Below are positions 6,559-14,460 of a stretch of 16,794 nt of DNA, in pieces. Origin of the DNA: DATFRX01 sp035630615 (GTDB lineage Bacteria; Actinomycetota; Actinomycetes; Propionibacteriales; Nocardioidaceae); the NCBI GenBank assembly GCA_035630615.1, contig DASQKI010000063.1, positions 1 through 16,794 of the forward strand. The letters run 5' to 3'. Both the position numbers and the translations under genes were made by a program. Every line of letters starts with the position of its first letter. The stretch's first letter is position 1. The notes under the pieces were generated by a model. It did not search any database. It was not told the origin of the DNA and was given only the letters and a program-made list of their open reading frames with translations.

Positions 6559-7335
6559 TTATCGTGCCTGTCGACTCACGGTCAGGTCGAGGTCGTGCTT
6601 GCCGTAGGCGGCGGTGAAGACCCGCCTGACGGGGCCGGCCGGCGAACCTTTCGGGATAGCCACCTCGATGCTCACACCGTCGGCCCGGATCAGCTCGGCG
6701 TCCGAGAGCCGCAGCGATCGGGCCAGGACGTCCAGCTGACGCAGGGCGACGTCGGTCGGCGAGGCGGACAGCTCGATCGCCCGTGTGCTGTAGCCTTCGC
6801 GAGCGGTGTAGTAAAACCCGAGGTCTTCGCCCATTGGGGAGAGGTCGTCGACTCCGGCCCGACCGAGGCTCGAGACGAAGTGCAGGGCGCCGGGCAGCAC
6901 CTCCTCCCGGGACGCGAAGCCGAATTCGCTGGACGACTCGAGGCCGGTCAGGTCGACATCGAAGCCGGTCAGGGGTGTCGTCGTGATCGACGTGATGATC
7001 GCCGCCGTCTGACCGAGATCGTCGGAGAGGTCGATACGGAGGTCGGATGACCCGGCTGACTCGACCAGCATCGTCGGAAGCCCATCCCGGTCCTCGGCGG
7101 ACTCGACGCTCGCGGAGATCTCGGCGAGTACGTCGCGGACTTGTTCCGTGCTGAGCCCGGGCTCGAGGGTGATCTCGTACCAATAGCCGGGCTTGTATTC
7201 GGCCGCCGCGATGCCGTCGATGGATGCAATCCGCTCCGTGTCAGTGGCCTCGTCGCGCTGCTGCCACCATCCGACGGCCAGGGTGACGACGATGACAGCA
7301 CACGTGAGCAGCGTTCGACTCTTCCGGGTCCACAT
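6559..7335 (-). CDS. Unrecognised membrane-anchored exported protein, 258 aa
   Basis: The frame runs from ATG 7335 to TAA 6559. A short basic start (MWTRKSR) leads into one hydrophobic segment (about 8-23, ending VGWW), so the protein is probably anchored with the rest outside the cell. The body is rich in Asp, Glu and Ser, has no cysteine after the anchor and shows no enzyme motif that I can name. Two stretches look alternately alpha and beta: EITLEPGLSTEQVRDVLAEI (about 54-73) and SASPTDVALRQLDVLARSL near the C-terminus, perhaps a duplicated fold. The codon pattern is that of a genuine gene. It converges on the carboxypeptidase with a 34-base gap, so it is not in that operon. Function unknown. 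Confidence 0.75.
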   Translation of the reverse strand: MWTRKSRTLLTCAVIVVTLAVGWWQQRDEATDTERIASIDGIAAAEYKPGYWYEITLEPGLSTEQVRDVLAEISASVESAEDRDGLPTMLVESAGSSDLRIDLSDDLGQTAAIITSITTTPLTGFDVDLTGLESSSEFGFASREEVLPGALHFVSSLGRAGVDDLSPMGEDLGFYYTAREGYSTRAIELSASPTDVALRQLDVLARSLRLSDAELIRADGVSIEVAIPKGSPAGPVRRVFTAAYGKHDLDLTVSRQAR

Positions 7336-7377
7336 GACGCACGATCGTGACAGAGCCCGGGGTCGCCGGCAGAGGTA

Positions 7378-7482
7378 TCAGCCCTGATCCGCCACCTTGG
7401 CGCGAATCTCCTCGAACTCCTTGCGACTGAAGGGTCGCAGGGTGGTCGTCCGCGAGTAACCGAGTGCGGAACGCCACGTCAA
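7378..7482 (-). CDS. Short frame, possible small protein or gene remnant
   Basis: TTG 7482 to TGA 7378-7380 gives 34 residues with a natural-looking C-terminus, RPFSRKEFEEIRAKVADQG, an amphipathic charged helix. No ribosome-binding site is clear. The N-terminal part (TWRSALGYSRTTTL) is less convincing, and a parallel frame of similar quality overlaps it, so this may be the tail of a lost gene. It fills the gap between the four-helix membrane protein and the 258-aa exported protein on the same strand. Confidence 0.25.
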   Translation of the reverse strand: MTWRSALGYSRTTTLRPFSRKEFEEIRAKVADQG

Positions 7483-7495
7483 TCAGTCGACGCGC

Positions 7496-7897
7496 TCAAT
7501 GGGTACGGAAGAAGGCGTTCGCACGTGGCGAGTACAGCAGCAGCAGGACGATCCCGCTGATGACCGCGCTGATGATGCCCTGCGTCTGGAGTTGTCCGTC
7601 CTTGTCGACAGCCACCCAGATCCCGCCGATGAGGTTGAGCAGGCTGAACGCCCCGACTAGAAATCGCGAGATGCCTCCGCCCGAGGCGAGTCCTCGGGCG
7701 ATCACGAGGTAGATCGCCCCGACGGTGACGAGCGAGATCCCGTACACGAGCAAGTTGTCACTGGACACCTTGGTCTGGCGGATGACGTCGCGGTCGTCGT
7801 GCTGAATCGCCAGGACGAGCCCGCCGATGACGGCGATGAGTCCGTTGATGACGATGAGGACGACGAGAAGTGTCACGCCGAACGGTCGTCGCGCCAT
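7496..7897 (-). CDS. Small four-helix integral membrane protein, unknown function
   Basis: ATG 7897 is preceded by AGGAG six bases upstream, which fixes the start; the product has 133 residues. Four hydrophobic segments are visible at about 8-31, 49-68, 75-97 and 106-122, with a charged loop HDDRDVIRQTKVSSD between the first two. The start MARRPFG and the end SPRANAFFRTH are basic, which puts both ends in the cytoplasm. I do not recognise a named family. It lies 45 bases downstream of the acyltransferase gene on the same strand and is probably co-transcribed with it, so a role linked to envelope modification is possible but unproven. Confidence 0.8.
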   Translation of the reverse strand: MARRPFGVTLLVVLIVINGLIAVIGGLVLAIQHDDRDVIRQTKVSSDNLLVYGISLVTVGAIYLVIARGLASGGGISRFLVGAFSLLNLIGGIWVAVDKDGQLQTQGIISAVISGIVLLLLYSPRANAFFRTH

Positions 7898-7942
7898 GGT
7901 GTGCTCCTCGGCGATGGGTCCGCTTGCACGGTATCGCGATCG

Positions 7943-9922
7943 TCAGGCCGACGTGACGAAGCAGTCGTCCGACGGCGAGCCCTCGAATGGGTACGCGACG
8001 GCGAGCGCTCGCACGATTCGTCGGGATCGCTCGGCGTACCCAGGTGTCGTGAAATGAATGCCGTCCGAGATGTACCACCCGTCATGCACCTCGGACGCCC
8101 AGTCGTAGACCCGGAGGTTGGGATATCGCTCGCAGGCGTCGCGCAATGCGTCGTTCCACTTCGCCATCTCGTCGTTGGCCCACGGACTAGAGGAGAGCCG
8201 GCTCTTGACGGTGAGCCACAGGGCCGGCTGGCCGTCGATCTCGTTCATCAGCATGTCGATGCGGTCGTCGAGCGGTACGACACCGCCGACGGCCTGGTTG
8301 GCAACCTCGTTGGTGCCCATGGCGAAGACCCAGCAGCCGTCGTAGCCGTCGTCCATGCGGCTCGCGGTGGCCTCCGCCGCGTTGGGCTGGTCGTGGTAGT
8401 GCTCGACGATCGAACGGGCCCCGAGGATGTCGGTGTCGACGTTCTCGACCCCCACTTTGCGGTATTGCGCGTCGATCCGCTGACCGCGGCGCAGACCGTA
8501 TTCGGGGTCCATCAGGCCGATCGAGGTGGAGTCGCCGACGTGCACCACCGAGTCACAGGAGGTCTCCCACCGCGCCGAGGTGTGGTGGTCGGCTTGGTGC
8601 GCGGCGTTGTCGGCGTCGCGGTCTCGACCGCCGCCGGTCTGTGCAGGTGGCAGCGGCGCACCGTCGGCGGTGGCCATCGCATCGGCTCCGTTGCCGTCGT
8701 CCGGCTTAACGATGAAGCTGCAGGACGTCAGCGCGACGACCGCCGCCGCGGTGAGTACGAGCCCTCCGCGGGCGGGTGTCGGCGGCGACGGGGTAAGCAG
8801 GCTCGTGCTCGCGACCGGTCGGCGGAGTGCCTCGATGAAGCCGTGCTGTCGGATCGGGTTTTCGATCAGCTGCCACGAAAGAGCCGCGAGTGCGAGCGTC
8901 AGTGCGACCTGCAGCACCACCAGCGGCACCGAGACGCCGTCGAGCAGGCTCGGGGGAGTGAAGGCGACGACGGGCATGTGCCACAGGTAGATCCCGTACG
9001 ACCGTTCGCCGATCCAGCGCAATGGCGGGACGCCGAAGGCCGACCCGAGCAGCGATCCCGGGTAGGACACGACGGCCACGACGAGGGCGGTGGCGAGGGA
9101 CAGCAGCAGGAAACCGCCCCGATAGAGCGACAGGGAGTAGAACGACGTCGAGACGACCATCAACATCATGGCGCCTAGCGCTGCGAGCCCGACTGCGTCG
9201 ACGACGATCCGTACCCCGGCCGGTGGGAGCGTGCGTACCCGAGAGGGACGGTAGACCAGCGCCAGCGCCGCACCGACGAGCAGCTCACCGGCCCGGGTGT
9301 CGGTGCCTTCGTACGCCCGGGTGTTGTCGAGGGCGGGTTGGGCCAGGATCGCCATCAGGACGAACGACGCGGCGGCCAAACCAATCGTCACCTTCGCAAC
9401 GTCGACGAGCCGTCCCGACAGCCGCCGCACCAGCAAGAGCAGGAGCAGCGGCCAGACCAGATAGAACTGCTCCTCGATGGCCAGCGACCACAGGTGTTCG
9501 AGCGGCTGCGGTCCGGCGAAGTTGTCGAAATAGGAGCCGTCGCCGGCGATCGTGGCCCAGTTGTTGACGTAGAAGATCGCGCTGACGGCTTCGCCCCAGC
9601 GCTTCGACAGCGACCCGGCGTCGGTGATGACGGTGACGGCGAGCACGACCACCAAGACGACAACGAGCGCGGGCAGCAGTCGTCGTGCCCGATGCAACCA
9701 GAATCTGCGGAGCTCGAGGCTTCCGGTGCGTTCCCAGGTCGACACCAAAATGCTCGTGATCAAAAATCCGCTCAGGGTGAAGAAGATGCTGACGCCCAGC
9801 AATCCGCCGCTCATTTGTGGGATAGCGAAGTGATATCCCAAGACGGCTATGACCGCTAGGGCGCGAAGACCGTCGAGTCCTGGCACATAGGCGGATCCGT
9901 GATTGTCGATCGGGCGCGGCAC
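7943..9922 (-). CDS. Acyltransferase-3 with C-terminal SGNH domain (OatA/OafA-like O-acetyltransferase)
   Basis: GTG 9922 is chosen because GGGAGGAGG ends four bases before it; an upstream frame opening at 9961 has no such site. The product has 659 residues. Residues about 13-362 form the membrane acyltransferase-3 domain, beginning YVPGLDGLRALAV with the conserved His in YHF and the helix pair LEHLWSLAIEEQFY. A last hydrophobic segment (about 387-405) crosses to the outside. The SGNH esterase-like domain follows, with the nucleophile in HVGDSTS (Ser465), GTNE (536-539) and the catalytic Asp/His block SDGIHFT (about 619-625). Such fusions carry acetyl groups across the membrane and attach them to an outer glycan: peptidoglycan in OatA, O-antigen in OafA. 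The acceptor here is unknown; in an actinobacterium, wall or exopolysaccharide is likely. Confidence 0.93.
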   Translation of the reverse strand: MPRPIDNHGSAYVPGLDGLRALAVIAVLGYHFAIPQMSGGLLGVSIFFTLSGFLITSILVSTWERTGSLELRRFWLHRARRLLPALVVVLVVVLAVTVITDAGSLSKRWGEAVSAIFYVNNWATIAGDGSYFDNFAGPQPLEHLWSLAIEEQFYLVWPLLLLLLVRRLSGRLVDVAKVTIGLAAASFVLMAILAQPALDNTRAYEGTDTRAGELLVGAALALVYRPSRVRTLPPAGVRIVVDAVGLAALGAMMLMVVSTSFYSLSLYRGGFLLLSLATALVVAVVSYPGSLLGSAFGVPPLRWIGERSYGIYLWHMPVVAFTPPSLLDGVSVPLVVLQVALTLALAALSWQLIENPIRQHGFIEALRRPVASTSLLTPSPPTPARGGLVLTAAAVVALTSCSFIVKPDDGNGADAMATADGAPLPPAQTGGGRDRDADNAAHQADHHTSARWETSCDSVVHVGDSTSIGLMDPEYGLRRGQRIDAQYRKVGVENVDTDILGARSIVEHYHDQPNAAEATASRMDDGYDGCWVFAMGTNEVANQAVGGVVPLDDRIDMLMNEIDGQPALWLTVKSRLSSSPWANDEMAKWNDALRDACERYPNLRVYDWASEVHDGWYISDGIHFTTPGYAERSRRIVRALAVAYPFEGSPSDDCFVTSA

Positions 9923-10121
9923 GCTGCCTCCTCCCAAATTCAGGTGAGAGCGGGAAATCAAGCTAACACCGGCGTTGGCGACAATCGGGGACCGCGAATT
10001 CGGCGTGTTACAGCGACGCTTTGGCCGTGATCGTCGAAATCGAGCGATGCCCGCAGACGTGTTCTGTGATAGTTAGAGAGAAATATCCGTTTAGCACCGA
10101 CATGCGTCAGTGGCGAAACTG

Positions 10122-11552
10122 TCAGGCATGCGCTCGATGGTGATGCCTCAGATTGCGAATCCTCTCCTCGTCGACCCGTCCGCCGACGAACAAGATCACC
10201 ACAGCGAGCCCACACAAAGCGAGTGCCGTGTCGACCAGGAACGCGGTGTGGATGCCGTCTGGGAGGCTCGACGCCGTGACCACCAGTGCCGTGTTCAGGC
10301 CGAGGCCGACGGCCCCGCCGGCGATCTGGAACATGTAGACGATGGCGCCGCCGAGGCTGGCGCGGGACTCGTCGAGCGCGGTGATCGCGACGGTGGTGAT
10401 CGAAGAAAGGAAAAGCCCGATCCCGGCGCCGACCACGATCATGCCGATGACAAGCCCCTGATAGCTGTCAATGGTGTCGACCCAGGACAGCATGAATATC
10501 CCGGACGCTAGACAGATGGCACCGGCTGAGACGATCAGTTTTGGCCCCACGCGAGAATAGAGCGGCCCCGACACGAAAGAGGCGAGCGCGAACAGGCCCA
10601 TCATCGGCAGCAGGCCCACACCCGCCTTCAATGGCGAGAAGCCGAGCTCCTTCGTCATGAACTGCGGCAGGTAAAGCAGAGCGGCGAAGAAGATCGCCGA
10701 CATCAAGAGCGTCGCCAGACCCGCCGTGAAGAACGCCTGGTTTTGGATGACGTCCTTGGGCACGAGTGCTCTATCGCCGACGCTCCGCTCGATGAGGCCG
10801 AAGAGCACGACACCGACAGCGGCAACCGCGAAGAGCCCGACGATGATCGGATCGGTCCAGCCCTCGTCGGCGCCGAGATCGAGCGCCAGCAAGAGGGCGA
10901 GCAACGCGACTGACAATGCGACGATGCCGCCATAGTCGAGCCGTCGCTCCGCGTCTTCGGGCCTGGTCGCGGGCACCACACGCCAGGTCACGAACGCGGC
11001 GAAGGCAGCGATCGGCAGGTTGAGGAAGAAGATCCAGCGCCAGCTGGCCAGGTCGGTCAAGACGCCGCCCAGCAAGGGCCCCACCGCATTCCCGAAGCCC
11101 GCCATCCCAAGGATCAGCCCGCCGGCGATCCCGGCTCGGTTACGCGGCACGATCGCAAACGTCATGCCGAGGATGGCCGGCCACATCAATGCCCCACCAA
11201 CGCCCATGACAGCGCGCGCGAGGAGAAGCAGCCAGACATCGTCCGCCAGACCGGCGAGAACGGAGAAGACGGCGAAGATCGCCGAACCGATGAAAAAGAT
11301 CCTCCGTCGACCGAACATGTCGGCCAGGCGTCCGCCCGTGACGATCAGGATGCCGAACACCAGCGCATAGCCGTTGATCACCCATTGCGTCGTCGTGACG
11401 TCCGAGTCGAGGTCCTGCTCGATGGCCGGTATCGCAATCGACAGTGCAGTGAAGTCGTTGGCGATCACCAGCACCGCCAGGCCCATGGCGACCAAGCCCA
11501 AGCCCTCGGCTCTGGTAATCGGAACCTTGTCCTGCGTCGCCGCTTTCACCAT
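10122..11552 (-). CDS. MFS multidrug exporter, DHA2 (EmrB/QacA) family, 14 helices
   Basis: ATG 11552 gives 476 residues, the usual size for DHA2. GTG 11591 is an in-frame alternative that adds 13 residues; neither has a clear ribosome-binding site, and the ATG start fits the usual distance to the first helix. After the first helix (VANDFTALSIAIP region) comes motif A, GGRLADMFGRRR, between helices 2 and 3. Helix 5 carries the antiporter motif C, GMAGFGNAVGPLLGG, typical of drug:proton exporters. Hydrophobic segments continue to about residue 465, compatible with 14 helices. Substrates cannot be read from sequence. No TetR-type regulator is next to it, which is unusual for this family. The gene is 199 bases upstream of the acyltransferase on the same strand. 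Confidence 0.92.
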   Translation of the reverse strand: MVKAATQDKVPITRAEGLGLVAMGLAVLVIANDFTALSIAIPAIEQDLDSDVTTTQWVINGYALVFGILIVTGGRLADMFGRRRIFFIGSAIFAVFSVLAGLADDVWLLLLARAVMGVGGALMWPAILGMTFAIVPRNRAGIAGGLILGMAGFGNAVGPLLGGVLTDLASWRWIFFLNLPIAAFAAFVTWRVVPATRPEDAERRLDYGGIVALSVALLALLLALDLGADEGWTDPIIVGLFAVAAVGVVLFGLIERSVGDRALVPKDVIQNQAFFTAGLATLLMSAIFFAALLYLPQFMTKELGFSPLKAGVGLLPMMGLFALASFVSGPLYSRVGPKLIVSAGAICLASGIFMLSWVDTIDSYQGLVIGMIVVGAGIGLFLSSITTVAITALDESRASLGGAIVYMFQIAGGAVGLGLNTALVVTASSLPDGIHTAFLVDTALALCGLAVVILFVGGRVDEERIRNLRHHHRAHA

Positions 11553-11702
11553 TCGCACCGCCGCCGAGTCTTGGCTTGCATGTCTCAGCACTTCTGGGCC
11601 GGCGTTGACGCCGCGCCATCATGACGCTACGTGTCGACCGGCCGAACAGAAACGGGCCAAAGGTCCCGACGCGCTTGGGTCCGTACAGGTCTGACAGCGG
11701 AC

Positions 11703-12608
11703 TCAGGGGTCCAGTGTGAGGGGCATCCCGAATGCCGCGACGTGATGGGCGCCGATGAATGCGTTGCTCTCCGCGATGTTCCCGTCGACGATGCGGAGGA
11801 CGTCGACGACGAGTGCCTCGTATTGCGGGCTGCCCGGCCGCCGCAGGTAGCCGACCAGCGCCGGGCGCCCGTTGGCAGAGGACGGGATGGTGCGCCAGTC
11901 CAACGGCCTGGCCAGGAATGCCGCGGCCGCGTCGATCCCGATGACCGGCGGGTCGGGCGGCATCGTGATCCGCACGTCCTCGGCGAGCAGCGCGCCGAAT
12001 TCCTCGGGTGACCTCGCCTCGGCGTAGCGGCGCAGGATCTCCTCGTCCGCGGCCGTCAGCTCGGGGCGGCGCCAGTCCTGCGGGTCTGCGGGAGCGTGGC
12101 GGCGCACCGTCCCGCGAGCGCGCTGGAGCAAGCTGTTGGCCGTCGAGACCGGCGCGTCGAGTGCCTCGGCGATCTCGCCGGGCGTCCAGCCACAGATGTC
12201 CCGGAGCACGAAGGCGGCGCGCTGGCGCACGGGCAGGTACATCAGCGCGGCGATGAGAGCGAGCTCGACGGTCTCGTCGGCTGCGAGGCCGGCCTGCGGG
12301 TCGCCGTCGAGCAGTGCGTCCGGGTAGGGCCCGATCTCGGTGCTCCACTCGAAGATGTCCCCGGCTGGCATCGTCTGCCGGCTCGCGGCCTTGCGGCTGT
12401 CAAGGAAGACGTTCGTCGCGATCCGGTAGAGCCAAGTCCGGGGCGACGCCCGTCCCTCGAAGGCGTCGCGTGCCTCCCAGGCGCGCAGATACGTCTCCTG
12501 TACGAGGTCGTCCGCGTCGGCCACGTTGCCCGCCAGGCGATAGCAGTGCACGTGCAGTTCGCGGCGGTGGTCGTCGTACGCCTTCTGCACCCAGTGGTCG
12601 TTGGTCAT
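11703..12608 (-). CDS. ECF sigma-70 factor with C-terminal SnoaL-like domain (SigG/SigJ type)
   Basis: ATG 12608 follows AGAGGT four bases upstream and gives 301 residues. Region 2 (about 10-75) holds HCYRLAGNVADADDLVQETY and RASPRTWLYRIATNVFLD, which melt and bind the -10 element. Region 4 (about 115-172) holds LPVRQRAAFVLRDICGWTPG and the recognition helix VSTANSLLQRARG. Residues about 185-290 form a SnoaL/NTF2-like domain, known in ECF41/SigG-type factors, where it stands in for a separate anti-sigma factor. No anti-sigma gene lies nearby, consistent with that. It is divergent from the DUF899 gene, and partner genes next to such sigma factors are often their targets, so this pair may form a small regulon. 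Confidence 0.93.
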   Translation of the reverse strand: MTNDHWVQKAYDDHRRELHVHCYRLAGNVADADDLVQETYLRAWEARDAFEGRASPRTWLYRIATNVFLDSRKAASRQTMPAGDIFEWSTEIGPYPDALLDGDPQAGLAADETVELALIAALMYLPVRQRAAFVLRDICGWTPGEIAEALDAPVSTANSLLQRARGTVRRHAPADPQDWRRPELTAADEEILRRYAEARSPEEFGALLAEDVRITMPPDPPVIGIDAAAAFLARPLDWRTIPSSANGRPALVGYLRRPGSPQYEALVVDVLRIVDGNIAESNAFIGAHHVAAFGMPLTLDP

Positions 12609-12728
12609 GCGGACCTCTCGAGTCGTGGGCACGACGGTACAGAAGGTAATCCGTCGACGGCCGATGACGATCGTCGACTCACTCGTCGGTACGGATGACA
12701 GACCCGCTGCACCGCGAAGGAGATCGCG
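12609..12728. promoter_or_regulatory. Divergent promoter region between sigma factor and DUF899 gene
   Basis: The 120-base gap serves both genes. CCGTCGACGG at 12651-12660 is a perfect 10-bp palindrome, and its core GTCGAC recurs at 12673-12678, exactly 20 bases (two helical turns) away. Each gene has a good ribosome-binding site: AGAGGT for the sigma factor and AAGGAG at about 12716 for DUF899. The sequence TGTCATCC on the minus strand resembles the TGTCACA -35 element of ECF41 promoters, but no CGTC lies at the usual spacing, so self-control is only suggested. Confidence 0.4.
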
Positions 12729-13427
12729 ATGAACCCCATCCCCGAAATTGTCGACCGCGAGACTTGGCAGCGCCGGCGTGACGAGCTGCTCGTCCGGGAG
12801 AAGGCCCACACCCGCGAGGGCGACGCGATCGCCGCCGCCCGCCGTCGGCTGCCGATGATCGAGGTCGCCAACGTGACCTTGACCGGACCCGATGGACCGG
12901 TGTCGCTCCTCGACATCTTCGAGGGTCGCGACCAGCTCTTCGTCTTCCAGCACATGTGGCACCACGGCGAGCCGTTCGAGAACCAGTGCCAGGGCTGCAC
13001 GGCCAATGTCTGGAACTTCCAGGACGCCACCTACCTGAACGCGCGTGGCGTTACCTTCGCCGTCCTCTGCGAGGGAGCGTACGACGAGCTCGCGCCGTAC
13101 CGCGCGTTTATGGGCTACCCGATTCCGTGGTACTCCAGTGCCGGTGTCGACGGCGCCACCCTCCCCGACGCCGCGTTCGCGTTCTTCCTGCGCCGCGGGG
13201 ACCGGATCTTCCTCACCTACGCGACCGACGGCCGTGGCTGCGAGGTGATGATGCCGGCGGCCCTGATCCTCGATATGACGGTCTACGGCCGCCAGGAAAC
13301 CTGGGAGGACTCGCCCGAGGGTTGGCCGCAGGGTCCGGCGCACACCTGGCACCGCCGCGACGGCCGTCCGCTCCCGCAGTGGACTCGGCCGGGCGTCACG
13401 CCGGCCATAGCTGCCACTGAGGAGTAG
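12729..13427 (+). CDS. DUF899 family protein (thioredoxin-like fold)
   Basis: ATG 12729 has GGAG six bases upstream and gives 232 residues. The family start is clear: RRDELLVREKAHTREGDAI and RRRLPMIEV, followed by LTGPDGPVSLLDIFEGRDQL, the loop leading into a thioredoxin-like core. A CxxC pair (Cys87 and Cys90, in ENQCQGCTANVW) sits where thioredoxin-fold proteins keep their redox site, next to HMWHHGE, and PIPWYSSAG (131-139) is another family block. No activity is proven for DUF899 as far as I know; a redox or stress role is an inference from the fold. It is divergent from the ECF sigma factor, a common pairing in actinobacteria. Its stop codon is only six bases ahead of the start of the DUF885 remnant, in the same reading phase. 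Confidence 0.9.
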   Translation: MNPIPEIVDRETWQRRRDELLVREKAHTREGDAIAAARRRLPMIEVANVTLTGPDGPVSLLDIFEGRDQLFVFQHMWHHGEPFENQCQGCTANVWNFQDATYLNARGVTFAVLCEGAYDELAPYRAFMGYPIPWYSSAGVDGATLPDAAFAFFLRRGDRIFLTYATDGRGCEVMMPAALILDMTVYGRQETWEDSPEGWPQGPAHTWHRRDGRPLPQWTRPGVTPAIAATEE

Positions 13428-13433
13428 ACGCCG

Positions 13434-14460
13434 TTGTCCGAGCCCGAGCAGGCGTCCGACTACCTCGATCGGCTGCGCGCGATCCCTGACCATTTGCGGG
13501 CGACCGCCGAGCGCCATCGGGCCGGGAGCACAGCCGGCCGAACCGGGGTGGAGCGGTTGGTTCGTGCCGCGATCGCCCAGACCGAACGCTACGTCGCCGG
13601 TCACGGCGACGATCCCTTCACCGGTCCCACGCCGCCGGACGGATGGGACGGCGCATCGTCCTGGCTGGACGAAGGCGACCGGATCCTCGCCGACCTCGTA
13701 CGCCCTGCAGTCGCGGCCTACGGCGAAGCGCTCGCCGCCGACGTCCTCCCGCATGCCCGCGATCTCGACCATCCCGGGATGTGCCACCTACCGAATGGAG
13801 CCGAGGACATTCTCGGCCAGGCTCGCAAGACCGTCGCGCGGGCCGAAGCGGCCGCGCCACAGTGGTTCTGACGACTGCCGTCGCAGGTCTGCCCGGTCGA
13901 GCCGGTCCCGGCCGACCAGACGCCGCACGCTCCCACGGCGTACTACATGTGGCCGGCCATCGACGGCACCCGACCCGGCGCGTTCTTCGCCAACACTCAC
14001 GCCCCCACCGACCGGCTGCGGCCCAACGCCGAAGCGGTCGCCTTCCACGAGGCCGTGCCCGGACACCACGTCCAGATCTCGCTCGCCCAACAGCTCACCG
14101 ACCTACCGCTGCTACGCCGGGTCTACATCTTCGACGCGTACGCAGAGGGCTGGGGACTCTACAGCGAGCGACTGGCCGACGAGATGGGCCTCTACTCCGA
14201 CGACATCGCCCGGCTGGGAATGCTGTCGACCGATGCGCGGCGCGCGGCCCGCCTGGTCACCGACACCGGACTCCACGCCATGGGTTGGAGCCGTGACCAG
14301 GCGGTCGCCTACTGCCGCGACAACACACCGATGGCTCCCGGCGACATCGACAACGAGATCGATCGCTACATCGGCTGCCCCGGGCCGGCCCTCACCTACG
14401 TTCCACGATCAAGTCCTCGGCTCCGGCTCGCTTCCCCTCGGTGTCCTCGACCAGTTGCTC
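13434..14460 (+). pseudogene. Decayed DUF885 metallopeptidase-like gene
   Basis: The DUF885 family (about 550 residues) carries a zinc-binding motif, seen here as FHEAVPGHH. The copy is broken in several ways. Family sequence before YLDRLRAIPDHL is absent, and the remnant starts six bases after the DUF899 stop. After HPGMCHLPNGAE a stretch of roughly 80 residues expected in the family seems missing before DILGQARKTVARAEAAAPQWF. TGA at 13869-13871 then interrupts WF-RLPSQVCPVEPVP, where Gly (GGA) would be expected. The same frame continues through YAEGWGLYSERLADEMGLYS to RYIGCPGPALTY, then about 25 residues are missing and the tail FHDQVLGSGSLPLGVLDQLL follows in another frame from 14401. The 3' end touches the LysR gene stop. 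Deletion sizes are estimates from family memory. Confidence 0.85.

Noticed and set aside
7799..9178. A 459-residue plus-strand frame opposite the acyltransferase
   Set aside because: It is a GC-driven shadow of the acyltransferase gene, with no domain, low-complexity composition and no start signal.
11703..13787. A 694-residue minus-strand frame running through the sigma factor and antisense to DUF899
   Set aside because: Only the part from ATG 12608 has family similarity and a ribosome-binding site; the upstream part is antisense to the well-supported DUF899 gene.
13869..13871. TGA as a selenocysteine or readthrough codon in the DUF885 gene
   Set aside because: The position is a glycine in the family, and the gene has further deletions and a frame change, so simple decay explains it.
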